Assembly: GCA_015832175.1 (NCBI GenBank)
Contig: WJXW01000015.1
Coordinates: 372,001-436,000, forward strand
Length of the DNA: 64,000 nucleotides
Direction: 5' to 3'
From: Paraphaeosphaeria minitans
Taxonomy: Eukaryota; Ascomycota; Dothideomycetes; Pleosporales; Didymosphaeriaceae
Positions 47,501-55,647 of this stretch are shown here, piece by piece. Made by a program: the position numbers and the translations under genes. The notes under the pieces are model-generated. The model made no database searches and had not been told where the DNA came from. It worked only from the letters and a program-made list of their open reading frames with translations. Every line of letters begins with the position of its first letter. The stretch's first letter is position 1.

Positions 47501-47904
47501 TAAAGATGCCCAAATTTTGATAAAGTCTATATTAGGTACTTCTTTAAACTTCATAAAATAGGGAGTCTTAAAATGAATAGAGCTACTAGGAGTTCTATTA
47601 TATAATATAGTAGCAGCTAATAAGGCTTTCGCCCAGAGACTTTTAGGTAAATTACTATTGATTAATAGAGCTCGTACTTTGTTAAAAATAAACCTATTAG
47701 TAATTTCAGCTGCACCATTTTGTTCGGGGGTATAAGGGCTACTATATCGTAAAGACATTCCCTTCTTTTCTAGATAATCCATTAAGTCTTTAGATTTAAA
47801 CTCATTATCTAGTTGTAAAGCTTTAATTTTATTGTTACTAAATGTACTATTATTACTAGCTTCTAATTCTAGTTTAGTAATAGTGTCTTTAATAACTTTG
47901 ACTA
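44525..47904 (-). mobile_element. Copia retrotransposon unit 5, truncated
   Basis: The unit carries reverse transcriptase (46733-47035) and integrase (47495-47782) and stops at 47904, the position equal to 28147 of unit 1, where the pogo-like element begins. The gag part is missing. The minisatellite here has only 6 copies (46014-46127), which explains the 19-bp shorter spacing. Confidence 0.9.
46014..46127. repeat. 19-bp minisatellite, 6 copies (unit 5)
   Basis: Six exact copies of the 19-bp motif are present, one fewer than in the other units. Confidence 0.97.
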
Positions 47905-47949
47905 ACGTACCTCACGGGCGAGCTGGCCACACGGGCGAGCTGGCCACTA
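47905..47949. repeat. left terminal inverted repeat of pogo-like element
   Basis: This 45-bp arm is the exact reverse complement of 49748-49792. It contains a 17-bp direct repeat in tandem, a plausible double transposase-binding site. Confidence 0.9.
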
Positions 47950-48032
47950 TGCCAAGACCCCACCAAATGGCAGCCAACGGTAGTCGATAGTAGCCCACAG
48001 TAGTTATTAGCTGCTACTAGCAGCTGATCGAA

Positions 48033-49699
48033 TTAATCAGATACTACTTCTATATCTTTCTCACAGGTGCGTGCATTGTGCCCAGTCTTACCGCAGCGTC
48101 TACAGCGCCTCCGTGTAGGCTCGCCCTCATCAACGCGCGCCTTCTTCTTCGCCTTCTTCCCATCACCATGCGCCGCAAAGTCCTTTAGTGTAGCCAGCCG
48201 TACGCCCTTATCTACTATAAGTACTCCTTCGCGCTGTAGTCGCTTTCTTTTATGTCATTTACGTCGTGTTGCGGCTTCATTAGCGGCTTGAAGCTCAGCG
48301 ATCTGCTTCTGCGCCAACACTAGCTTATGCGCAACTACAGCTGCGCCTTTCGCCATCTTCTCAAAGGCTTCAACCATGCTTGTTGGGGAACTATCTAGGT
48401 GCCTTTGAATCCTCTGTTTCACGAGCGTTGATTGAGACCCAAATTCTATACTGTTTCTAGGTGTCTGCGACTGCCACTGGCTGCCTGGTATTAGGCTTGG
48501 TACTGGGCTCGGTATTGGGGTACGTAGGCGGATGTCAAGCTTCGATAGCACCGCCTGTGGGTCAAGGGGAACCAGTCCAGCGCCTCGGAAGCCTCCTTGG
48601 ATGCACTCTTTTGTAATTGCAGCCTTAAAAGCGGTAATAAAGCAAGGTAGGAACTCTGTTTTAGTGATGTGCGCGATCTGGTTGCGCATCAGATCCTCGG
48701 CTTGGCGCCCATACGCCTTCTTCAGCGGCGCAAACACCCTACGTCAAGTGGCTGCAGGAGGTGCGATGAATGAGGCGGCATACATAGAGTGATTATCTTA
48801 TTGTCCTTGCAGTACTGCTGGAATTCAAGCGAGTTATGGCTCTCATGGCCGTCGATAATAAGCAAGCGTGCTATACCAACAGTGCGCTTCTTTGTGTGCT
48901 TATCAAAGTGCTTTAACCACTGTAGGCCAAGTTCATTTGTTGTCCAGCCGTTCTTAGAGACTGCGATTACCCAGTCGGCAGGTAGGTTCTCCTCTTTATA
49001 CCAGGTAGAGAGGTGGTGCTTAGCCTGAAAGATGAGGAAGGGTGGGATCGGCCAGCCCATTGCGTTGATGCCTTGGATGGCTGTCACCCACTCCCGGTTG
49101 CCCTGCTGAACGCTCTTTGGCCTCCCTCGACGTTCAGAGGCTGTGACTACTGCCCCATTTGATATTATACCAATCAAGAAGCCAGATTCATCAAAATTGT
49201 AGGTGTCTTCATCTAGGATCCCATGTGTGGCCTTCGTGTTCTCCACGAGCGAGAACTAGTCCTGGATAACCGTAGGGTCTTCGCAGAGAGCTCTATTATA
49301 GCCGTACTTTCGATTGAACTTGACTTGGAGCTCTGGCTGGCGCTTTACGAAGGTTGCAGGCCAGTTTTGGCCGACTGGGTCCCTATGCCGCGCAGCCAGT
49401 AGAGATTTGGCCATATCTCTGATACCATCAAGGCGGGGGGGAAACCCTCGCGCATCTAGGTCAAGCACATGCTCAACAATCACCTCCTCTTCTGTCTTGA
49501 GTAGTTTCATTGAATTGGGTGCGCAGTCGCGTCGAAAGGTGACTCCAGCGTGTCGCGTGCCTAGTGTACTTCGGGAGACACTATAGATAGCTGCAGCGCG
49601 TCGCTGGGATAGTGTCGCGTCTTGTTTAAGAGCCTGAAGCGCGAGCTGTATTCTAGCTTCTTTTAAAGTAGGTAGCTGTTGAGGTAGTTGAGATATCAT
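48033..49699 (-). pseudogene. pogo-type DDE transposase, inactivated
   Basis: The ATG is at 49699-49697. Order of parts: an HTH start (LSQRRAAAIYSVSRSTLG), a CENP-B-like DNA-binding part (FPPRLDGIRDMAKSLLAARH), and the catalytic core with TYNFDESGF, RLLIIDGHESHNSLEF and SHLLQPLDVGC, giving the three catalytic Asp residues. A helical tail and a C-terminal CCHC knuckle (CRRCGKTGHNARTC) follow. Three lesions: TAG at 49258-49256, where relatives have Trp (a TGG to TAG change, equal to CpA to TpA on the other strand and so RIP-compatible); loss of one T near 48735; and TGA at 48257-48255. Each blocks a full-length protein. The frame is otherwise open to TAA at 48035-48033. Confidence 0.9.
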
Positions 49700-49747
49700 G
49701 GCTGCTGTTAGCTGCCGTTAGCAGTTGATGGGGTCTTGGCATAACGT

Positions 49748-49792
49748 TAGTGGCCAGCTCGCCCGTGTGGCCAGCTCGCCCGTGAGGTACGT
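49748..49792. repeat. right terminal inverted repeat of pogo-like element
   Basis: This 45-bp arm is the exact reverse complement of 47905-47949 and is followed by the TA target site. Confidence 0.9.
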
Positions 49793-49860
49793 TACAAGAT
49801 TCCTCTTGAAAACGAAAATTGCCGATGCGCTAAGTTATAATAGGGCTTCTTGAGCGTACC

Positions 49861-50358
49861 AATCATCCTGTGTCAAGGCTCTTAGGCATTCATGGTGCAC
49901 TGCAGCTTGTTCGTTGTACTGCATGCGACTACGACATCTACGTCTGGAAATTAGAGGACTTTCCATTTCTCGAGTCGCTGTCCACCGTTAGTAATCAATC
50001 GCAACTCACGTTATCCGACCTTCTTCACTGTCCCGAGTGTACTAAGCTACTGCGCCCTGGAGTCGTCTGGTTCGGCGAGAAAATAGCTGGTGGATCACCA
50101 GACAATATCGAGTCGTTGTTGGAAGATGGAATTGATCTGGTAATCGCTGCCGGAACAAGCTTGAAAGTACATCCAGCTGCAGAGTGGGTGAACAGAGCAC
50201 GAGCGAGCGGAGCTTCTATAGCTGTTATTGACCTGGACGAAGACCATCAGATAGCTGACGACTTGGACACCGGAGACTTGTTTTTAAAACAAGATATTAC
50301 CATCGTCTTACCTGAGGTACTCAATCTTCTCAAACGTCAGTGGAATATACGGATTTAG
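49861..50358 (+). pseudogene. sirtuin (SIR2 family) C-terminal half, 5' truncated
   Basis: The frame encodes the distal half of an NAD-dependent protein deacylase. It has the catalytic His in LLGIHGALQLVRC, zinc-binding pairs CTAC and CPEC, LRPGVVWFGE and the NAD-site block IAAGTSLKVHPAAEWVNRA, and ends TAG at 50356-50358. The first half, with the GAGIS nucleotide-binding motif and the TQN-D block, is absent and is not found left of the array either. An acceptor site just before 49861 may begin this exon. The spacing NHPVSRLLGIHG fits fungal SIRT5-like forms, but the subclass is uncertain. The gene was cut by the rearrangement now marked by the pogo-like element. Confidence 0.85.
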
Positions 50359-51092
50359 CTCGATCTTCAAATCCATTGATTGTATCTCTTGCTTATGCTT
50401 CGCTCTTTAACTGTCCTGCAGCGACCCCGATAACTTTACGTAGAGTTAACATCTGAGTGAGAGAGACTGGCCAATTGAACTCATGATGGTTATCAGATGT
50501 GCCTGTGCGGGTTTGCACGCTAAGGATATTTGACATCGACACCGTCTTCAGCGGCCGCTTCGTAACTACAGCCCGACAGCCTCCCAGCTTGTAATCACCT
50601 TTCCGAGCGCTGGTTCATCACTTGCACAAATTCCCCGGGCACTGAATTTAGCTTACGAAGCCTTCGCCGAAAGAACAGCCTTTCCTGCATATTACCACCT
50701 TACACACTATCGCTTACCCGATTGCACTCGGTTGGTCAAAAGGTAGGCTGTCAATGATTGTGGTTTAAGGATTTTGACAGCATCATTCACTCTCGGCATC
50801 TCAATCCCGCATGCTTTCTGCGATAGGCGTGAATGTACATCTTCAGAGGACAGGTGGGGCAATGCATGATGGCGGGTAAGTGATGCTCTGAAGCACCCTC
50901 ATGGTCGCACTTATATAGCTGGATGAAATGTCTGACATTGCCAATTCAATTAGAAAGCGACGACATAGTACACGTTCCCGTTCCGAAAGGCTGCTACCCG
51001 CCAACTTCGCGATGCCCTCGATCCGCCGCATGCTCCTCTCCAGACGCCAAAACCACCAGGAGAATGTAGTGAGACGTAGAGGGTGTACCAGA
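50359..51092. other. intergenic, nothing recognised
   Basis: This lies between the sirtuin remnant and the convergent gene ending at 51093. An open frame at 50843-51127 (minus) overlaps that gene's 3' end and has no recognisable motif. Confidence 0.4.
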
Positions 51093-52806
51093 TCAATCAG
51101 CGCGTAGCTGTGCCTCGCTCTCTGCATTAGTGCTGCGTCGCTTGCGCTTGTTCGAGTGCTTCGCCGCGACTCTGGTATCTGCGACGGTTTCTACCGAGCT
51201 ATCAGATTCCTCAAAAATACCTAGTGCATTAGAGCCTTCAATCAGCGTCGTTCGGGACTCTTGGCTCATGGTGTAAGCTTCCGTATCTGACGCTGCTGTC
51301 ACAAAACTTAGCGCCGGGCTTGCGTCTGCCTCATCAGGTGTTGTTTCAATTTCTGCAAGAGCCGCTTTCTCATTCGCCTGCCTGATCAAGTCGTCTCTCC
51401 GCTTCTTAGTCCAATCTCTCGCATTTCTATATGCTCTTGCGCCTTGTCGGAATGTATCGGCGTTTCCGGTCATTCCCCAAGTATTGATCTGAGTCATATG
51501 ATACTTAGGACTCGCCTCGGCGCTGTTGGGTTGCGTTAGGTGGCTAGTATACATCTTGAGCGTACCGCCGTGGTAGATTGTTGAGATTGTATGGGCGGTG
51601 CCATAATGCGGTTCACCTTGTCCGTACTCTTCCAGACTCGCCATACCTCGTGCACCTAGTGCACCGTCGTAACACGCCTGTCGGCCGGCTACAGCTAACG
51701 ATCCATCAGGCCCCTTAGCTGCGAGAAAGAAATTTGGGGCCATGGGTAGGTCGTGTTGCGTCGAAGGAATTATGTGACCACTAAGTTCGTTACGAATCTC
51801 CCTGCTGAGCTGTTCTGGGCGAGCACCGTAGTAGACATCTGGATTCCCGGGCTTAAGCATGCCGTCCGTCAATGGGTCAAGGTTACTAAACGGGATTCCT
51901 CCTGAGCGACATCTAGCATCTTCAATTGTGCCCTCAATGATAGGGATAACTAGTTCCGACACCTGTTTTTCTTTTGTCGCATGTGCATCTGCTTGTTTGA
52001 ATTTCTTGAAATCCTGATTGGAAAAACGACTTGGGGAAAGAGATGGTCGAGATTGTGCCAAGATGTGTTGGAGATGCTCCCAATTGTTTGGCTCAGCAGG
52101 CATGGTGCCATCGGGATGTTCATAGGCATCGGGATAGACGTGATGATCAACAAGGTGCTGTTGAAAATCCCGGTCATAAACTCCAGTGCTTTTTGTCCTC
52201 GTTGTGTTTGTAGTGGGTCTAGTGCTTGCGGAGGCAGAATCTCGTTGTCGGCTTCGAGTGCTCGAACGGCTCGCGCTCATGGTGTGCTTCGTGATGTGGG
52301 CAGGCTCGGGGAACTGAGGCGGATTGTTAGCATCGCTAGGAGACAGTATAGCGTTATCATCTCACGCTTCTTAGGTCTGACAGATCTGGGCCGCCGTGTC
52401 TGGAGAAGGCCTTCAGGATCCTCGGGTCGTGGCTGCGGAGATAGTTGGCTTCCCCTCGTTCACTTGCGATGCTTAACTGCTTTTGCAGCGTATGCGACGC
52501 GCTTGGAACGGCTTGGATATTTCTCTTGTCGAGTTCTCTCAGTGCTCTCTTCGTGAGCGAATTCTTCGATAGTTTGTCCCAGAACGCCGCTGGAGTTTCG
52601 TTGCACGGGCTAGCTTTCCTTCTCTTCGTCGATGGTGGTGTTTCCCTTTGCTGGTCTGAATGCTGCTCCGAACGAGCACGCTTGCGTTGGCGAAAGAGAT
52701 TTGGTTCGAGCATGCAGTTGTCCTCAAACGTCGAACCGTTGATCTGTCGAGCGTGTGGAGATGCCTTGGGTGGAAAGCGGCGCGTTCTTGTCGCAAAGGG
52801 CGCCAT
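51093..52806 (-). CDS. DUF7924-like protein of unknown function
   Basis: The ATG is at 52806-52804. A 52-nt intron (52365-52314, GTGAGA...GCTAAC...CTCAG) joins DLSDLRS to FPEPAH in frame, giving about 553 residues. The N-terminal 110 residues are basic and low complexity (TKRRKASP). The domain then shows FWDKLSKNSLTKRALRELDKRN, VYDRDFQQHLVDHHVYPD, PSLSPSRFSNQDFKKFKQAD, VIPIIEG and FFLAAKGPDGSLAVAGRQACYDGALGARG (with a break at 20 residues: FFLAAKGPDGS, then LAVAGRQACYDGALGARG). This domain is common in fungal genomes. The last block resembles the strand-helix of PD-(D/E)XK nucleases but lacks the usual acidic residue before A-K, so any nuclease role is speculation. The DUF number is from memory. 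The gene looks intact. Confidence 0.75.
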
Positions 52807-53378
52807 GACACCTTGCCAACCGTGGTGTTGGCGCTATCATCCTTTTGGTGTAGCTGGGTTGCGTTCCCCTCGCCGGCGGCAAGTGAGTCACAGCTAAAGT
52901 TGAGGTGCAGAGGGCGACAGAGGGCTGGTGAGACAAGGAGTTGAGCATTGACGATTTCCTCCATCCAATCGGACGCGGCCCCGCCATAAAGCGCGCGCTT
53001 CGGGATAGCAGCTGCATCTGAGGGAAGTGAATAACTTACGCATGCAACCCTCGCCAATGGCGCACTGAAATCTGCAGTGTTAATCGAGCTCACGAGCACG
53101 TCGAGCGACCTCTGTCACCTGACGTCATACATGATAAAGTGCCGCGTGCTTATTCCTTGTCCGCCAAATCCCCACCCGGTTCTTCTGCTCGTGGAGACCA
53201 GGCAAGCTTACAATCGTCTACCACATGTTGTAAGGACTGCGTGAGAGAGCCTTTATGTCACATCATTGAAAGTACTTGGATCGTTGGTATCGGAATCGGG
53301 TTTCATAGAAAAAGCTGATGCAACATGTTCTGGTACGGTGCATTTCTTGTCTAAAGCGAAGCTAACGTCCTCAGTCCT
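52807..53378. other. intergenic with dispersed repeat copy
   Basis: This is a divergent promoter region between the DUF7924-like gene and the APH-like kinase. 52920-53030 carries a copy of the dispersed repeat listed separately. Confidence 0.5.
52920..53030. repeat. degenerate dispersed repeat, copy 4
   Basis: AAGGAGTTGAGCATTGACGA, TCCTCCATCC and AAAGCGCGCGCTTCGGGAT match 19010-19070 in order with few changes. It lies upstream of the DUF7924-like gene. Confidence 0.65.
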
Positions 53379-54326
53379 ATGGATCCTCCCATTGAAGACT
53401 CAATTGTCCTTGCAAAACCGAACTGCTGGCTGCTTGGGTCAAGCTATGCCTGCGAACTTGTCGACAATGTACCCAACGACGCCATGGCAAGTTGGAACGC
53501 CGGCGGAGATACCTACTGCATTCGCAAAGCTTCCACAAATTATCGGGATTCCGTATTGGGCAACTCAGAGAGCAATCGCGTCCATCACGCGGGTACGTCA
53601 GCAGCTGTTTGGAATATCGGAGGTACATTTGTGAAAGTCAAAGCCTGGCGAGACGGTATGCAACTAGAGGTCGACACCATCCAGTTTGTCAACAGGATCT
53701 CCTCGATTCCTGTGCCCGAGATTGTCTTCTCTTGGGTAGATGTTGAATGGAACCGTTCCTTCCTGATTCTGAAGGCTATAGAAGGACGCACTCTTGGTCA
53801 AGCGTGGGTATCATTGTCTGTGGATCAACGCTTGCGAAATGCAGGCACAGTGGCACAATTTTGCAAGACATTGGCTTTGTCAACGTCGCGAATGTTGATG
53901 ACTGCAAATGGAAACGGTGTCTTAGAACCTTATCTCACAGCTTTCCCTCCAGACTCGGAACCTTCATGGAAACCTCAAACTTTGGGTCCCTATACTTCCG
54001 ACCAACTGCGGTCTTATCTCTCTGAGTCCTCAGTCTTCGATGAGCACATAAGTTCATTCAAGTTCTACCACGCAGACCTTGGACCGTCAAATATCATAGT
54101 GGATGAGGATGGGAGCATCATTGGAATCATTGATTGGGAGTCTGCTGCATTCTACCCGACGTTCTGGTTGGGAACCAAGCCACTTGTTTCTGCTGGTTTC
54201 TACGTTCACGGCCCAGAGAGGCGGGCCTGGGCAATTTTGCTGGCAAATGCTCTAGAACGTGAAGGACTTGCGTCAAATATGGAAGCATATGAAGCTTGGA
54301 GAAAAGCAATTGGAAGATCATCTTGA
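53379..54326 (+). CDS. aminoglycoside phosphotransferase-like kinase (APH family)
   Basis: This is a single-exon gene of 315 residues with ATG at 53379 and TGA at 54324-54326. The kinase-like fold is shown by AVWNIGGTFVKVKAW (N-lobe Lys), VPEIVFSWVDVEWNRSFLIL (hinge), the catalytic loop FYHADLGPSNIIV (Asp and Asn) and the metal-binding IIGIIDWESAAFYP. Fungi carry many such APH-domain proteins. They phosphorylate unknown small molecules or other targets, and drug resistance should not be assumed. All core residues look present, so the protein is likely active. It is divergent from the DUF7924-like gene. Confidence 0.88.
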   Translation: MDPPIEDSIVLAKPNCWLLGSSYACELVDNVPNDAMASWNAGGDTYCIRKASTNYRDSVLGNSESNRVHHAGTSAAVWNIGGTFVKVKAWRDGMQLEVDTIQFVNRISSIPVPEIVFSWVDVEWNRSFLILKAIEGRTLGQAWVSLSVDQRLRNAGTVAQFCKTLALSTSRMLMTANGNGVLEPYLTAFPPDSEPSWKPQTLGPYTSDQLRSYLSESSVFDEHISSFKFYHADLGPSNIIVDEDGSIIGIIDWESAAFYPTFWLGTKPLVSAGFYVHGPERRAWAILLANALEREGLASNMEAYEAWRKAIGRSS

Positions 54327-54412
54327 TTCAGACACTATCAATAGCTAATACGATACGATTCAGTGAATGTCAATCATGAATTACTTGTGATTCTTACTGT
54401 TCCGTTTCGTGC

Positions 54413-54538
54413 TTACTGGGTACCTCCAGTAAGAGCCGTCCCACACTGCTCGCATTTCTCTGCACCCGTAACGTTGTTAAATTTACAACCTGGGCAAGTT
54501 TCATGGTCCACAGGTCCACCGGTGACTGTTGCAGCCAT
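54413..54538 (-). CDS. 41-residue zinc-ribbon peptide
   Basis: The ATG at 54538-54536 and TAA at 54415-54413 enclose 41 residues. The core ETCPGCKFNNVTGAEKCEQC holds two CxxC pairs spaced as in RanBP2-type or zinc-ribbon fingers, with GTAL after the last Cys. The peptide is therefore almost only one zinc-binding module. There is no signal peptide, so it would act inside the cell, perhaps binding RNA or a protein partner (inference). It was judged real because four cysteines in correct spacing plus clean start and stop in 126 nt are unlikely by chance. Confidence 0.6.
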   Translation of the reverse strand: MAATVTGGPVDHETCPGCKFNNVTGAEKCEQCGTALTGGTQ

Positions 54539-55238
54539 GTTCGATGGTCTTCAATGCTTGAGATGTCAGCAAATGAGAAACACTTCACAAAAAGAGCTCT
54601 GCATACAAAGGAGAGCAGCAGTAGCTCTCTTGGATTTAATGGGTGATATTGGTATCGCAGACGGAGATTTGGATGTGAGTGTTTTTGCACATCAGCAGAA
54701 AATCATCCTCTTTATCTTGCATGAGCGGTAGCACTCATTGATCCTGGAGAACTGCTGCCCGTATTGCGCCGTAATGGGCACTAACGTGCATTTTCCACTA
54801 GCTATAGTAAAAGATGCAGACTTGTTATCGCGTGCTTATCTCGCCTATGCTGTGCGGGAAAAACCTATTCTATTGATGCATTCGGCACCACCCAGTGGTA
54901 GTTTAGTAGCATTTTATTGGCTAGTTTCTCAAGCTCACCCACAGCCGCTCTTGCATAAGCCGTGCGAAGGGAGGTGCGCAGGGTGAGAGGGGGGTGCGAA
55001 GGGAGGTGCGCAGGGTGAGACGAAGGTGCGCAGGGTGAGACGAAGGTGCGCAGGGTGAGACGGAGGTGCGCAGGGTGAGACGGAGGTGCGCAGGGTGAGA
55101 CGGAGGTGCGCGGGGTGAGACGGAGGTGCGCGGGGTGAGACAAAGGTGCGCGGGGTGAGCGGCTGCGCATCAGCTTGGCGTAGGGGCTAATGTGGGAACC
55201 TGCACAAGGAACATGCTGCAACAATGATCTAGCTGTGA
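54539..55238. other. intergenic with 20-bp minisatellite
   Basis: The region between two small zinc-finger peptides on the same strand holds the minisatellite at 54971-55160. No other gene is supported. Confidence 0.5.
54971..55160. repeat. 20-bp minisatellite, about nine copies
   Basis: The unit is close to AGGTGCGCAGGGTGAGACGG. Copies vary at a few positions (CGAA or CGGA, CAGG or CGGG), the leftmost is interrupted, and there are no spacers. Confidence 0.95.
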
Positions 55239-55355
55239 TTACTTCGAGCCTGAAGCTTCCTCCGTGTCGCGTGTGCCTTTTCCATGACAAAGACTACAAT
55301 CAAATTCGCCTTGTTTTCCAGAACCGCCACACAGAGAACAGTTCGGGTTCGACAT
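55239..55355 (-). CDS. 38-residue CxxCxGxG zinc-finger peptide
   Basis: The ATG is at 55355-55353 and the stop at 55241-55239. The peptide has two CxxCxGxG motifs (CSLCGGSGK and CSLCHGKGT), separated by only six residues, the zinc-binding repeat known from DnaJ-type chaperones. Nothing else of DnaJ is present. An in-frame ATG 90 nt upstream would lengthen it to 68 residues, but the added part looks non-coding. It lies 0.7 kb from the other mini zinc-finger peptide, on the same strand. Its function is unknown; short proteins of this kind are known in fungi. Confidence 0.6.
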   Translation of the reverse strand: MSNPNCSLCGGSGKQGEFDCSLCHGKGTRDTEEASGSK

Positions 55356-55647
55356 TGGTGCCTGAAGGCGAATTCTTAGGTTAGCGCAATCATATGCCAA
55401 GCCCGAAGAAGGAAATACCGTTTGCAAGGAAACACTCTTTTCCAAACTGGAGTGGCTGATTTCGAAAGGTTGCGAAAGGTATAGGATGAGATAGCAGACG
55501 TGGTGAGGAAGCTGCTGTTTATATCATTACAACGCTAGAACGGGGCAGCCTCGGTTGGGCAACCGTTGGGCATCTGACCATCAAATCGCACGGTTCAATT
55601 GACCGGCCCACATCCAGCTCCCAACATACACCAACCTGCTCATCCGC

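Larger units (their letters stand above)
23377..47904 (-). repeat. tandem Copia array, about five units
   Basis: A 4944-bp unit repeats head to tail: an inverted partial unit at the left, four full units and a truncated fifth. Total length is 24528 bp, equal to five units minus 173 bp and minus one 19-bp minisatellite copy. The coding sense is the minus strand, except in the inverted left part. The units are almost identical; the few differences seen are base changes near 24784-24788, C or T at the position equal to 26477, and 7 or 6 minisatellite copies. The sequence is very AT-rich with few CA/TG steps, consistent with RIP or strong AT bias. Confidence 0.95.
47905..49792 (-). mobile_element. 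pogo/Fot-like DNA transposon, complete with inverted ends
   Basis: The element is 1888 bp, flanked by TA on both sides (47903-47904 and 49793-49794), as expected for Tc1/mariner-pogo insertion. The terminal inverted repeats are 45 bp and perfect, starting ACGTACCT and containing two tandem copies of CACGGGCGAGCTGGCCA. The match resumes after 6 extra bases on the right. It encodes one minus-strand transposase broken by three lesions. The left flank is Copia and the right flank is a sirtuin gene, so the two flanks do not belong to one original site. Confidence 0.92.

Noticed and set aside
23377..47904. Array as pure assembly artefact
   Set aside because: Neighbour-shared variants, a minisatellite copy change and a precise inversion argue for real units, though the unit count still needs long reads.
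50843..51127. 94-residue minus-strand frame
   Set aside because: It overlaps the 3' end of the DUF7924-like gene in another frame and shows no recognisable domain.
53266..53634. 122-residue frame overlapping the APH-like kinase start
   Set aside because: It runs in another frame through the kinase coding sequence and has no motif of its own.
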